64,000 nt of DNA from UBA7359 sp963976795. GTDB lineage: Bacteria; Pseudomonadota; Gammaproteobacteria; Eutrophobiales; Eutrophobiaceae. Within the stretch, counting starts at the first letter, position 1. The number at the start of each line of letters is the position of its first letter. The stretch spans positions 22,829 to 86,828 of the forward strand of contig CAXBLT010000012.1 in NCBI GenBank assembly GCA_963976795.1, read 5' to 3'. The position numbers and the translations under genes were made by a program. Of this stretch, positions 1-7,332 are shown piece by piece. The notes beneath the pieces are model-generated. The model ran no database searches and was not told where the DNA came from. It saw only the letters and a list, made by a program, of their open reading frames with translations.

Positions 1-186
1 TAGATAAAGCCAAGGGTGAAATCGGAAAAAAGGTTCCAGATCAGCCTGATTCGTTTCAAAAAAAGCACCAATATAAAAGGCAAAGATGCCGGTCAGGAAT
101 AAAAAGATAACGATAAATACATAGGCAACCGGGGTTACAAAGTAGCTGGTAAATTCGCGCTTATATATAGAATACAAGGGGCTCAT
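1..186 (-). CDS. ABC-2 type transporter permease, N-terminal part (cut by window edge)
   Basis: Only the first 62 codons are present; the gene continues off the left edge. The translation begins MSPLYSIYKREFTSYFVTPV and runs into a hydrophobic segment (about residues 19-42), then a soluble stretch ending in FHPWLYL. A short amphipathic start, a first transmembrane helix and a periplasmic loop are typical of the ABC-2 permease of GldF/NosY type. Its ATG overlaps the TGA of the upstream ATPase gene by four bases (ATGA), so the two are translationally coupled and should form one transporter. The substrate is unknown. In related bacteria the next genes are often Gldg-like and DUF4340 proteins, but those would lie outside this window. 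Confidence 0.75.
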   Translation of the reverse strand, partial: MSPLYSIYKREFTSYFVTPVAYVFIVIFLFLTGIFAFYIGAFFETNQADLEPFFRFHPWLYL

Positions 187-938
187 GGTGCTGCTGTCTC
201 CCGGTTTTCGTTTGTTTCGGAAGTTGTGATAATGCGAAACGCATGATCAATATCACTGCGGTCTGATTTTTTGATTAGTTCAGTGGGTGTGCCATCGAAT
301 AATAGTTCACCAGATGCAATAATGATCGCTCGTGAACAAACAGCACCAACTTCTTCGAGTATATGGGTAGAAATGATGATCGCTTTGTCTTCCGACATTT
401 CCTTGATCAAGTTTCGAACCTCATGCTTCTGATTTGGATCAAGTCCATCAGTAGGTTCATCAAGGATTAATACGCTAGGGTCATGCAGGATGGCTTGAGC
501 AATTCCAACGCGACGTTTAAAACCTTTTGACAGTGTCTCGATACTCTGATCGATGACATGTTTTATATTGATGATGTCGACAACTTCATCGATACGTTTT
601 TGCCGAGTGCTGCCAGTTAGCTGACGTATATCAGCAATAAAGTTGAGAAAACTTCTGACGGTCATCTCGCCATAGGCTGGAGCACCTTCAGGTAGGTAGC
701 CTACAGAACGTTTTACAGCGATAGGGTTCTCCAACACATCATAACCATTAACCTCAACCGTACCGCTGGTAGGTTCCAGGAAGCCAGTGATCATTTTCAT
801 TGTGGTAGATTTTCCTGCTCCATTGGGGCCAAGAAAACCTAGTACTTCACCATGATTTACGTCAAACGAGACCCCCCGTACCGCATGTATCGGGCCGAAT
901 GACTTCTTCAACGATTTTACTTTTATCGTTACAGGCAT
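183..938 (-). CDS. ABC transporter ATP-binding protein (GldA/CcmA type)
   Basis: This is a complete 251-residue ATPase. Walker A is GPNGAGKST (37-45), the ABC signature is LSKGFKRRV (136-144), Walker B is LILDEPTDGLDP (157-168), and the switch histidine lies in STH (190-192). The variant signature (LSKGF rather than LSGGQ) and the overall form fit the GldA/NatA-like group of ABC-2 export ATPases. It overlaps the permease by ATGA and should energise it at the inner membrane. The transported substrate cannot be told from sequence; candidates are polysaccharide, lipid or an envelope component. The upstream side (939-1168) separates it from the next minus-strand gene, so it is probably the first gene of its operon. 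Confidence 0.9.
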   Translation of the reverse strand: MPVTIKVKSLKKSFGPIHAVRGVSFDVNHGEVLGFLGPNGAGKSTTMKMITGFLEPTSGTVEVNGYDVLENPIAVKRSVGYLPEGAPAYGEMTVRSFLNFIADIRQLTGSTRQKRIDEVVDIINIKHVIDQSIETLSKGFKRRVGIAQAILHDPSVLILDEPTDGLDPNQKHEVRNLIKEMSEDKAIIISTHILEEVGAVCSRAIIIASGELLFDGTPTELIKKSDRSDIDHAFRIITTSETNENRETAAP

Positions 939-1168
939 GATTATTTACTTAGATACCTTATCTTAGTTACGTCAATTATTCTTATATATGACTATTGCAG
1001 CTATATATCCTGCGCATAGTCGAGAGTTTTACTGTTTTCCCCTAAAGGATTTTAATTTGCTCGTCTCTGCGAGACGGACTATTGTGCATAAAAATAACTC
1101 ATCGTCAATTTTTCAGATAGACAGTAAAGTAATGAGCCAGTTCCCAAAACTTACGATGAATGACGAAA

Positions 1169-2035
1169 TCAGTCTAAACTTTTCTGTTTAAGGCGAAACA
1201 AAGCAGAAATATCTTCATCACCAAAACCTTCATTTATCAAGCGTTGGTAGTGTAATAAGGTCATTTCGATTATGGGTAATGCGTTTTTGCTGACGGACTT
1301 TGTCATGGACTGACAAATTGACAGATCTTTATGATGTAGTGCTAGTTTAAATCCCGGCTCATAATTCCCTGCCAGCATAGTTTTGCCGCGGTGTTCCAGG
1401 AACCAGTTGCCAGCTGCTCCTGTTGAAACTATATCGACGACTTTTTCCATGGGTAAGTCCATCGCCTGACCAAATGCCAGCGCTTCGGTCACCGCTTGGT
1501 TAATCCCCGCCGCCATAATTTGGTTTACGGCTTTGGTCGCTTGACCTGATCCGGTAGGACCAATGTAAACAATGTTACCTGCTATGGAATCAAGTGTAGA
1601 TCGCACTTTTTCTAAAATGACTTCATCTCCACCGACCATCATTGCCAAGGTCCCATTCTTTGCACCTTCAGTACCACCCGAGACTGGGCAGTCAAGAAAA
1701 TGCGTATTAGCTTTTTCTAAAATAGCCGCGGCTTGTGCTGCTGTCTCAGAACTGACAGTTGAAGTATCAACGACAATGGTATCGGTATTAGTATGCTTTT
1801 TTATTGTGTTAACCATTTCCAGCACGTCAGCATCACGTGAGACACATATAACAATAAGTTCACATTGTTTTGCTAAATTGGAAGGCGACATTGAAATTGA
1901 ACAGCCGCATTCCTTTGCAATAGATTCAGCCGTTGATAGTGTTCGGTTAAACACTGTAACTAAATGACCTGCGGCGGCAAGATTTTTTGCCATACTTGCA
2001 CCCATCGCACCTAAACCAATAACACCTGTCTTCAT
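1169..2035 (-). CDS. NAD(P)-dependent beta-hydroxyacid dehydrogenase (3-hydroxyisobutyrate dehydrogenase family)
   Basis: A 288-residue protein starting MKTGVIGLGAMGASMAKNL, with the dinucleotide-binding GLGAMG at residues 7-12. The family substrate motif DCPVSGG is near 115-121, and the catalytic lysine is in GSGQATKAVNQ (Lys168). These are the signatures of 3-hydroxyisobutyrate, tartronate semialdehyde and glyoxylate/succinic semialdehyde reductases; I cannot choose among these substrates. The reading frame stays open 17 codons further upstream, but I start at the ATG at 2035 because the protein family begins at MK-x-G-x-IGLG and this ATG overlaps the stop of the M20 peptidase gene by one base (TAATG). 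It is therefore downstream in the same operon as the peptidase. Confidence 0.85.
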   Translation of the reverse strand: MKTGVIGLGAMGASMAKNLAAAGHLVTVFNRTLSTAESIAKECGCSISMSPSNLAKQCELIVICVSRDADVLEMVNTIKKHTNTDTIVVDTSTVSSETAAQAAAILEKANTHFLDCPVSGGTEGAKNGTLAMMVGGDEVILEKVRSTLDSIAGNIVYIGPTGSGQATKAVNQIMAAGINQAVTEALAFGQAMDLPMEKVVDIVSTGAAGNWFLEHRGKTMLAGNYEPGFKLALHHKDLSICQSMTKSVSKNALPIIEMTLLHYQRLINEGFGDEDISALFRLKQKSLD

Positions 2036-3450
2036 TATTTCAATACCTCTATGTAATGTTTGGCAATGATTTCCGCAATACAGCACGTTAACTTTTTTGC
2101 CATAGGAATATGTAAGAACTCATTTGGTCCATGCGCATTCGAGCCAGGGCCAAGCACCCCTGTTATTAGAAACTGCGCTTCGGGGAATTTTTGACCTAAC
2201 ATTCCCATAAAAGGAATCGACCAGCCTTCTCCCATATGTACCGCTGGTTTATCAAAGTAGTTTTGTGAAGCTTCATCCATTGCCTGTTCCAACCAAGGTG
2301 CAACATCAGGCGCCATCCACCCACTGGCAGCCCAATCAGGTTTGAAACTGACTTTTGCACCATAGGGTGGGTTGGTTAAAAGTAGTTCTTCCAGTTTTTT
2401 AATGGCGTGTTTAGCATTACAAGTGGGAGGTAGTCTCATTGAAAGTTTAATGGAGGTAGCAGGTCGCATTACATTCCCTGCTGATTCAACATCAGGCAGG
2501 CCAGCCGCACCAATATAAGATAATGCTGGTCGCCAGCTTCGATTCAAGATTAGCTCAACCAAGTCTTTATTCACTGGATGCATATCTGGTTTCATAGGGA
2601 AACGTCTAAAAATGTCTTCGCCCATCATTTCGGCAGCGCGCTTTGCCTGGGTCAGTCGTTTTTCAGGGATCTCTACATAAAAATCATCAGCCAGAATTTC
2701 TCCACTTACGCTGTCTTCAATTCGATCCAGCAATTGCCTTATGACACGAAAACTGGATGGGATGATTCCACTGGCGTCTCCCGAGTGCATACCTTCGTTT
2801 AAAACGCCGACGGTTAATGTTCCGCCTATCAACCCACGTAATGAAGTGGTCGACCAGAGTTGTTCATAATTACCGCAACCGGAATCGAGACAGATAATTA
2901 ATTCAGGTGTACCAATACGACCAGCAAGGTGTTCTATATAAAAAGGTAAGTCATAGCTGCCACTTTCTTCACAGGATTCAATAATCACGACGCAACGCGC
3001 ATGCGCTATGTTTTGTTCTTGTAATGCCTTAATGGCGAGTAAGGATGCAAAAATCGCATAGCCATCATCGGCACTGCCACGGCCATAAAGTTTGCTGTCT
3101 TCTAAAACGGGTTGCCAGGGGCCAAGACCGTCTCTCCAACCCGACATCTCTGGTTGTTTATCCAGATGACCGTAGAGCAGGACTGTATTATCAATACTAC
3201 CAGCTATCTCTATATAAATGAGGGGTGTTCGGTTTGGGAGCCGAAGTACCTCCAGAGTCATTCCGGAGATATTTTGTCGATTACACCAATTCGAAAACTG
3301 CATAACTGCTTGATCCATATAACCATGTTCTTGCCAGTCAGGATCAAACGCAGGTGATTTATTGGGTATGCGGATGTATTCAATAAGTTCAGGAATAATG
3401 GATGAATCCCATTCTTCTGAGCAATGCGACTCTATTAATACTCTATTCAT
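2035..3450 (-). CDS. M20 family metallopeptidase (dipeptidase-like)
   Basis: A 471-residue zinc-type peptidase. The M20 metal and catalytic residues are visible: H95 and D97 in LLYGHLDKQPE, the bridging aspartate in GRGSADDGYA (near 124-131), the catalytic and ligand glutamates in ESCEESGS (158-165), an aspartate in CLDSGCGNYE, and the last histidine in GPGSNAHGPNEF. Length and the SADDG motif fit the CNDP/DapE-like branch that hydrolyses dipeptides in the cytoplasm. No signal peptide is seen. It is first in a two-gene operon with the hydroxyacid dehydrogenase, coupled by TAATG. The true substrate could be a peptide or an N-acyl amino acid. Confidence 0.88.
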   Translation of the reverse strand: MNRVLIESHCSEEWDSSIIPELIEYIRIPNKSPAFDPDWQEHGYMDQAVMQFSNWCNRQNISGMTLEVLRLPNRTPLIYIEIAGSIDNTVLLYGHLDKQPEMSGWRDGLGPWQPVLEDSKLYGRGSADDGYAIFASLLAIKALQEQNIAHARCVVIIESCEESGSYDLPFYIEHLAGRIGTPELIICLDSGCGNYEQLWSTTSLRGLIGGTLTVGVLNEGMHSGDASGIIPSSFRVIRQLLDRIEDSVSGEILADDFYVEIPEKRLTQAKRAAEMMGEDIFRRFPMKPDMHPVNKDLVELILNRSWRPALSYIGAAGLPDVESAGNVMRPATSIKLSMRLPPTCNAKHAIKKLEELLLTNPPYGAKVSFKPDWAASGWMAPDVAPWLEQAMDEASQNYFDKPAVHMGEGWSIPFMGMLGQKFPEAQFLITGVLGPGSNAHGPNEFLHIPMAKKLTCCIAEIIAKHYIEVLK

Positions 3451-3581
3451 AAGTTTTTGTACGAGTCGTCCTTAATTATTGGGATATTGATCAAAAAAGA
3501 ATTTTTACACAGTTTTATTTTATCTCACAGGACTTATAGTATATAAGGGGACTCACAATTACATAAAATGGGAGTGGAACT

Positions 3582-3800
3582 ATGTTTTCTGTCGTTAGAA
3601 ATATAACTTTGGGAATGATATTAGGTCTAGGACTAGTTGCCTGTGGTGATGATGATAAAGCTATACCAGCCGCAAATGATTCTGTTGCCGCGCCCGCCGC
3701 CGCCGCACCTACAACCGCACCTGCACCATTAATGGAAATTGAAAAAGCGGAAGGAGTGATCTATCAAGATGAAATTTACGCGAACTGGCCATATAACTAA
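3582..3800 (+). CDS. small lipoprotein with IYxNWPY motif
   Basis: A 72-residue product with a lipoprotein signal: a hydrophobic segment ending LGLVAC, where Cys21 would be lipidated, followed by GDDD. The middle is a low-complexity Ala/Pro/Thr linker (about 36-50). The C-terminus ends YQDEIYANWPYN. Almost the same peptide (YQEEIYKNWPY) occurs in the cytochrome encoded 25 bases downstream, so the two proteins look like a short and a long version of one N-terminal architecture. A good ribosome-binding site (GGGAG) precedes the ATG. It is probably co-transcribed with the cytochrome. I do not recognise the family; no function can be assigned beyond a membrane-anchored periplasmic peptide. Confidence 0.7.
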   Translation: MFSVVRNITLGMILGLGLVACGDDDKAIPAANDSVAAPAAAAPTTAPAPLMEIEKAEGVIYQDEIYANWPYN

Positions 3801-3825
3801 ACCATAAAGGTTTTGGAGCTTAGTA

Positions 3826-4545
3826 TTGACGGTTAAAATGCTTAAGCATTATTTATTGATACTCTTCGCAAGTAGTTTCTTGTTTTCCTGTGGTGATAGT
3901 GATGTGCCGCAGGAAAAGTCGACCATTAGCAGTGCTGAGCCAACTGTAGTTCAGTTGCCTGCTGAAACGCCAGATTTATCAGTTGTAGGGGAAGCGTCGA
4001 CAAAGACAGAAACGGTGTTTCTGCCAAATCAGGTTGTCTACCAAGAAGAGATTTATAAGAATTGGCCGTATACCGAAGCGCCTGTGATCAATGCTGAAAT
4101 GGGAACGACCGAAAAAGTAACTGAAGCGGTTGCAACAGCAACGGAGCAGGCTGGAGTAAGGCTCGCTAATGTAGATGCCGCTGCCGAAGAGAAAGCGACA
4201 GTAGTTGCAGCCAACGATAAGCCTTATCAACTTGTTGATGGTAAGATCAGTGCCAATGCAATTGAGGGTTGGAAAACCTACAATGGTGGTGGCTGTGGTG
4301 CTTGTCATGGCAAAGGTGGTATCGGTGCTGTCGGTCCTGATCTTGGAAAAAGTGTGACAACAAAGTTAAGCAAGGTTGACTTTGTAGATATTGTTACGAA
4401 TGGCAAGTCCGGCACCATGATGAGACCGCATAAAACGAATAAGCGTGTCATGGATAACATGGATAACCTGTATGCTTATCTACTAGCACGCGGTGATGGT
4501 GTGCTGGGACCGGGCAACCTGATTAAAATGCCACTAGGCAAATAA
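3826..4545 (+). CDS. lipoprotein c-type cytochrome
   Basis: The 239-residue product has a lipobox ending LFSC (lipid Cys22), a variable linker, the shared motif VYQEEIYKNWPY (71-82), then one cytochrome c domain. Haem binding is CGACH (157-161), with PDLG following, and SGTMMRPH (near 196-202) supplies the axial methionine. The ending (DNLYAYLLARGDGVLGPG) resembles the cytochromes that accept electrons from PQQ-dependent alcohol dehydrogenases (PedF/XoxG-like), but no such dehydrogenase lies in this window, so that role is inference. The start is the TTG at 3826, because GGAG sits seven bases before it; the ATG at 3838 is possible but has poor spacing. A strong terminator follows at 4558-4594. 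Confidence 0.85.
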   Translation: MTVKMLKHYLLILFASSFLFSCGDSDVPQEKSTISSAEPTVVQLPAETPDLSVVGEASTKTETVFLPNQVVYQEEIYKNWPYTEAPVINAEMGTTEKVTEAVATATEQAGVRLANVDAAAEEKATVVAANDKPYQLVDGKISANAIEGWKTYNGGGCGACHGKGGIGAVGPDLGKSVTTKLSKVDFVDIVTNGKSGTMMRPHKTNKRVMDNMDNLYAYLLARGDGVLGPGNLIKMPLGK

Positions 4546-4557
4546 TTTACAAACCTA

Positions 4558-4594
4558 TTAACCCTTCTATCTCGATAGCAGGGTTAAGTTTTTT
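4558..4594 (+). terminator. rho-independent terminator after the cytochrome gene
   Basis: TTAACCC (4558-4564) pairs with GGGTTAA (4581-4587). An inner stem CTATC/GATAG (4567-4571 and 4574-4578) lies between them, and a run of six T follows at 4589-4594. It ends the lipoprotein-cytochrome transcript. It overlaps the 3' end of the convergent histidine kinase gene. Confidence 0.8.
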
Positions 4595-6311
4595 CCAGCA
4601 AGCTCGCCATCGTTCTTTGCAACTCCGAACTTGAAACCGGTTTATGTAACAGTAAGGCATCGCTGGTTTGAGCCTCGCGTAATCTATCCGCTGCAGTATC
4701 ACCTGTAATAATAATTGCTGGTAAGTTGACATCTAGTTTGTCACGCAGTAATTCAATCGCTCCGCGCCCGGTTTTTTCTTCGCGCAAACGATAATCAACA
4801 ATCAATAAGTCTGGTGCTTTACTACCCGTTAACGCTAATGCTTCATCAGCTGATTCAGCAATCAGGCAATCACAACCCCAAGACAACAATAATTCACGCA
4901 TACCAAGGCGAACGCTTTCATCATCATCAATGATCAAAACCTGTCTACCATCAAAACGATTAGGGGACTGGTTTGTGGGTATGTCTTCAACAACAGAGAT
5001 CTCTGCTTCAGGCAGACTCAAACGAAATACCGTGCCCGAACCCGGTTCTGAATTAAGCGATAGCTTTAATTGCATTGTGTCGCTTAGCCCTTTAGCTATG
5101 GCGAGCCCCAAACCAAAACCTTTTTGGCGATCGCGTTCAGGATTACCCAATTGATGAAACTCACGAAAAATATTTGATAGTTCTTTTTTTGGGATGCCAA
5201 TACCGGTATCCCATACTTCAATAACTAATGTTTGGTTTTCTCTTTGACGACAAGCTATCAATAAACCACCGATTTCCGTATACCGGATCGCATTGATGAT
5301 TAGGTTGCGCAAGATTAATTCGACTAAAGACATATCGGCATAGGCCGCAGCTTTAGTATCACGCGTACGGTAGATTAAATTTTTATTGTCAGCTGTCGCC
5401 CCGAGTTCTTTCTCCATTTTGTTGAACAGTGTTTGTATTCGAAAGGCGCGTGGTCTGGGTTCAATCACGCCTGCGTCGAGCTTGGAAAAATCAAGTAAGG
5501 TGTTGAGCATGTCGCGTGTTGCCTCTGATGCAGATTCAACATGCTTCACAACACTTTGCTGATAGGCGTCAAGCTTGGTGGAGTTTAATGTTTCAATAAA
5601 TAAGCCCATCGCATGCAAAGGTTGTCGTAAATCATGACTAGCGGAAGCCAGGAACACAGACTTGGCGCGATTAGCTTCTTTTGTTTCTGTCATGGCATTA
5701 CGCAATTGTTCGATTAACTCAATATTTTCAAAACGAAGTTCAATCGAGTTTTTTACCGTTAACTCAAGATTATAAGCAAACACTGTTAAGGTAATGAGAT
5801 ACAGGATGCCAGCGATACCCATAGCAATATAAACCTGGCCTCCTAATAGAAACATGCTTAGTGCTAAAGCAGGCAGACTGGTATAGGCATAGGCGAGAAA
5901 GACGGGTAAACAAGGCGATTGCATTGCCAATGCAGCAGCGGCTAGGCCAGTTGATAAGGCGGTGATTGAGACCATAACAGTAGTGCTGTCTGCTTCAGTG
6001 TAAAGCAAAGACATACTGCCCCAGACTGTGCCAATAAAAATAAAATCCCAGACTTGTTTCGTTGCTTCTCTATAAGGATCAATATTCTTATCATCCATAC
6101 GCCAATATCGGAATAGTGGAATAAAAGAAACGACAGCGCACGCTGCGAGCCAATAAAAAATACCTTTCGGGTCAGAGACGATATATAGAACAGTTGAGGC
6201 GATAACTGTGACGAGAAAAAAACCAAATATCCCAACGTAATAATTTCGATAAACCAGTGCGACTTCTTCGCGCAATATCCGTTCTTCGCGAAAGCGCGGT
6301 AATAATCTCAT
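4584..6311 (-). CDS. hybrid sensor histidine kinase with C-terminal receiver
   Basis: A 575-residue membrane kinase. Residues about 25-185 hold five to six hydrophobic segments with no large periplasmic domain, so the signal is probably sensed in or at the membrane. The HisKA box is SASHDLRQPLHAMG with phospho-acceptor His226. The ATPase has the N box around 331-345, DTGIGI (368-373) and GFGLGLAI (398-405). The C-terminal receiver has the acidic triad at 462-464, phospho-acceptor Asp507 (LLIVDYRL) and Lys557. It overlaps the response-regulator gene by ATGA, so the pair is one two-component system. Kinases of this layout paired with NarL-type regulators often control carbon-source oxidation genes; whether the neighbouring cytochrome or the secretion genes are targets is not shown. 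Confidence 0.9.
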   Translation of the reverse strand: MRLLPRFREERILREEVALVYRNYYVGIFGFFLVTVIASTVLYIVSDPKGIFYWLAACAVVSFIPLFRYWRMDDKNIDPYREATKQVWDFIFIGTVWGSMSLLYTEADSTTVMVSITALSTGLAAAALAMQSPCLPVFLAYAYTSLPALALSMFLLGGQVYIAMGIAGILYLITLTVFAYNLELTVKNSIELRFENIELIEQLRNAMTETKEANRAKSVFLASASHDLRQPLHAMGLFIETLNSTKLDAYQQSVVKHVESASEATRDMLNTLLDFSKLDAGVIEPRPRAFRIQTLFNKMEKELGATADNKNLIYRTRDTKAAAYADMSLVELILRNLIINAIRYTEIGGLLIACRQRENQTLVIEVWDTGIGIPKKELSNIFREFHQLGNPERDRQKGFGLGLAIAKGLSDTMQLKLSLNSEPGSGTVFRLSLPEAEISVVEDIPTNQSPNRFDGRQVLIIDDDESVRLGMRELLLSWGCDCLIAESADEALALTGSKAPDLLIVDYRLREEKTGRGAIELLRDKLDVNLPAIIITGDTAADRLREAQTSDALLLHKPVSSSELQRTMASLLEKT

Positions 6312-6937
6312 GTGTTAAATTGTATAAGCTTTTGTTTTTGTGCAACCAGCATAGCTTCAGAACGACTGGCAACACCAAGGAGTGATAAAATAGCAGAGAC
6401 ATGAACCCGCACTGTATTTTCAGAAAGTTCTAGATCACGCGCGATTAGCTTATTCGGTTTACCTTCGCAAAGTAGGCTGAGTACTTGCAGTTGCCGTGAT
6501 GTTAATTCTTCCGGCTGTTTATTTTTTTTATTTTTGTTTTCCAGATCTTTATTCTCCGGAAAACATTGCTGTCCATCAATTACAGCAGCAATCGATTTAA
6601 TAATCATTCCAGCCGAAGAAGACTTGGGCAAGAAGCCTTCTGCACCAGACTCTAATGCACTTTGCATGTCACCAGTATCATGGCTTGCTGAAAGCATGAT
6701 GATGGGTGTGCTGGAAAATTTTTCTTTTAAAACCTTAATACCATCCAGGCCATTCAAGCCCGGCATCTGTATATCCGACAAGATTAAATCGATTTTCGAT
6801 TCTCTGTGATCTAATGCTTCCATCACAGAACCGGCCTCAAGTACCGTCTTGATACGCTCGTCCTGTTTCAGGATCATATTCAAACCCGTACGAAACAAGT
6901 CGTGGTCATCAACGATTAAGATGCAAAGGTTTTCCAT
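6308..6937 (-). CDS. NarL/FixJ-family response regulator
   Basis: A 209-residue regulator. The receiver has acidic residues D10-D11, phospho-acceptor Asp55 (LILSDIQMPG) and Lys105 (GFLPKSS). A LuxR-type helix-turn-helix follows (about 143-200), with the family pattern LTSRQLQVLSLLCEGKPNK and SENTVRVHVSAIL. It is transcribed with, and upstream of, the hybrid kinase. Its promoter must lie in 6938-7332, which it shares divergently with the tpsA gene. That region contains two copies of a 16-bp dyad (7007-7022 and 7248-7263) that are reasonable candidates for its own binding sites, by position and symmetry only. Confidence 0.9.
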   Translation of the reverse strand: MENLCILIVDDHDLFRTGLNMILKQDERIKTVLEAGSVMEALDHRESKIDLILSDIQMPGLNGLDGIKVLKEKFSSTPIIMLSASHDTGDMQSALESGAEGFLPKSSSAGMIIKSIAAVIDGQQCFPENKDLENKNKKNKQPEELTSRQLQVLSLLCEGKPNKLIARDLELSENTVRVHVSAILSLLGVASRSEAMLVAQKQKLIQFNT

Positions 6938-7006
6938 ACAACTATTTTTACGCTAAAGAATAATTATTTATACCTTAACTATAACAGGCAAACATAACGA
7001 ACGAAC

Positions 7007-7022
7007 TAGTCCAAATGGACTA
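7007..7022. promoter_or_regulatory. 16-bp dyad TAGTCC-N4-GGACTA, copy 1
   Basis: A perfect 6+6 inverted repeat with an AAAT spacer, about 70 bases upstream of the response-regulator start codon. It has the form of a dimeric regulator site. A second copy stands 241 bases to the right. Confidence 0.55.
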
Positions 7023-7201
7023 AATACATTTTAAATTTAATGTACTAGGCTTGCGCGCAATATATGAATGCTCAAAACAGGAAACCTCCCTTTCGGCAGC
7101 GTAACAGATCAATTAGACACCGGCCTCTTCACTTCTTATCCGCTGTATGTCATATGTTGCGCTGCTGTTTTTAATTGATGCAATTGAATAGAATAATCCC
7201 A

Positions 7202-7223
7202 AAGTGTGACCCAAATCACACTT
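7202..7223. promoter_or_regulatory. CRP/Vfr-type binding site
   Basis: AAGTGTGA-CCCAAA-TCACACTT is a perfect 8+8 inverted repeat with a six-base spacer. It contains the full TGTGA-N6-TCACA core of the enterobacterial CRP consensus. It is about 110 bases upstream of the tpsA start and 265 bases from the response-regulator start, so either gene could be controlled by cyclic AMP and a CRP-family protein. The regulator itself is not in this window. Confidence 0.65.
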
Positions 7224-7247
7224 AATGCCCCAAATTAATATCTCGAC

Positions 7248-7263
7248 TAGTCCATAAGGACTA
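7248..7263. promoter_or_regulatory. 16-bp dyad TAGTCC-N4-GGACTA, copy 2
   Basis: The same 6+6 inverted repeat as at 7007-7022, here with spacer ATAA, about 70 bases before the tpsA start codon. Both copies are flanked on the left by AC or GAC and followed within 11 to 25 bases by AGGCTTGCGC. Confidence 0.55.
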
Positions 7264-7332
7264 CAGATTTATCAGGCTTGCGCCCCTAGAATTAGCCTAT
7301 CTATATTTGTGTTAAAGTAAAATAAAAAGGCA

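Larger units (their letters stand above)
6938..7332. promoter_or_regulatory. divergent regulatory region between the response regulator and tpsA
   Basis: This 395-base gene-free stretch separates two divergent genes. It holds a CRP-type palindrome (7202-7223) and two TAGTCC-N4-GGACTA dyads (7007-7022 and 7248-7263). Each dyad is followed on the plus strand by the ten-base word AGGCTTGCGC, at 7047-7056 and 7274-7283. No convincing sigma-70 promoter was fixed, and no ORF in it looks real. Confidence 0.6.

Noticed and set aside
1062..1076. CGTCTC-TGC-GAGACG hairpin
   Set aside because: The stem is only six pairs and no T-run follows on either strand, so a terminator is not supported.
988..1191. 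67-codon plus-strand ORF
   Set aside because: It overlaps the 3' end of the dehydrogenase gene, has no ribosome-binding site and its product has no protein-like features.
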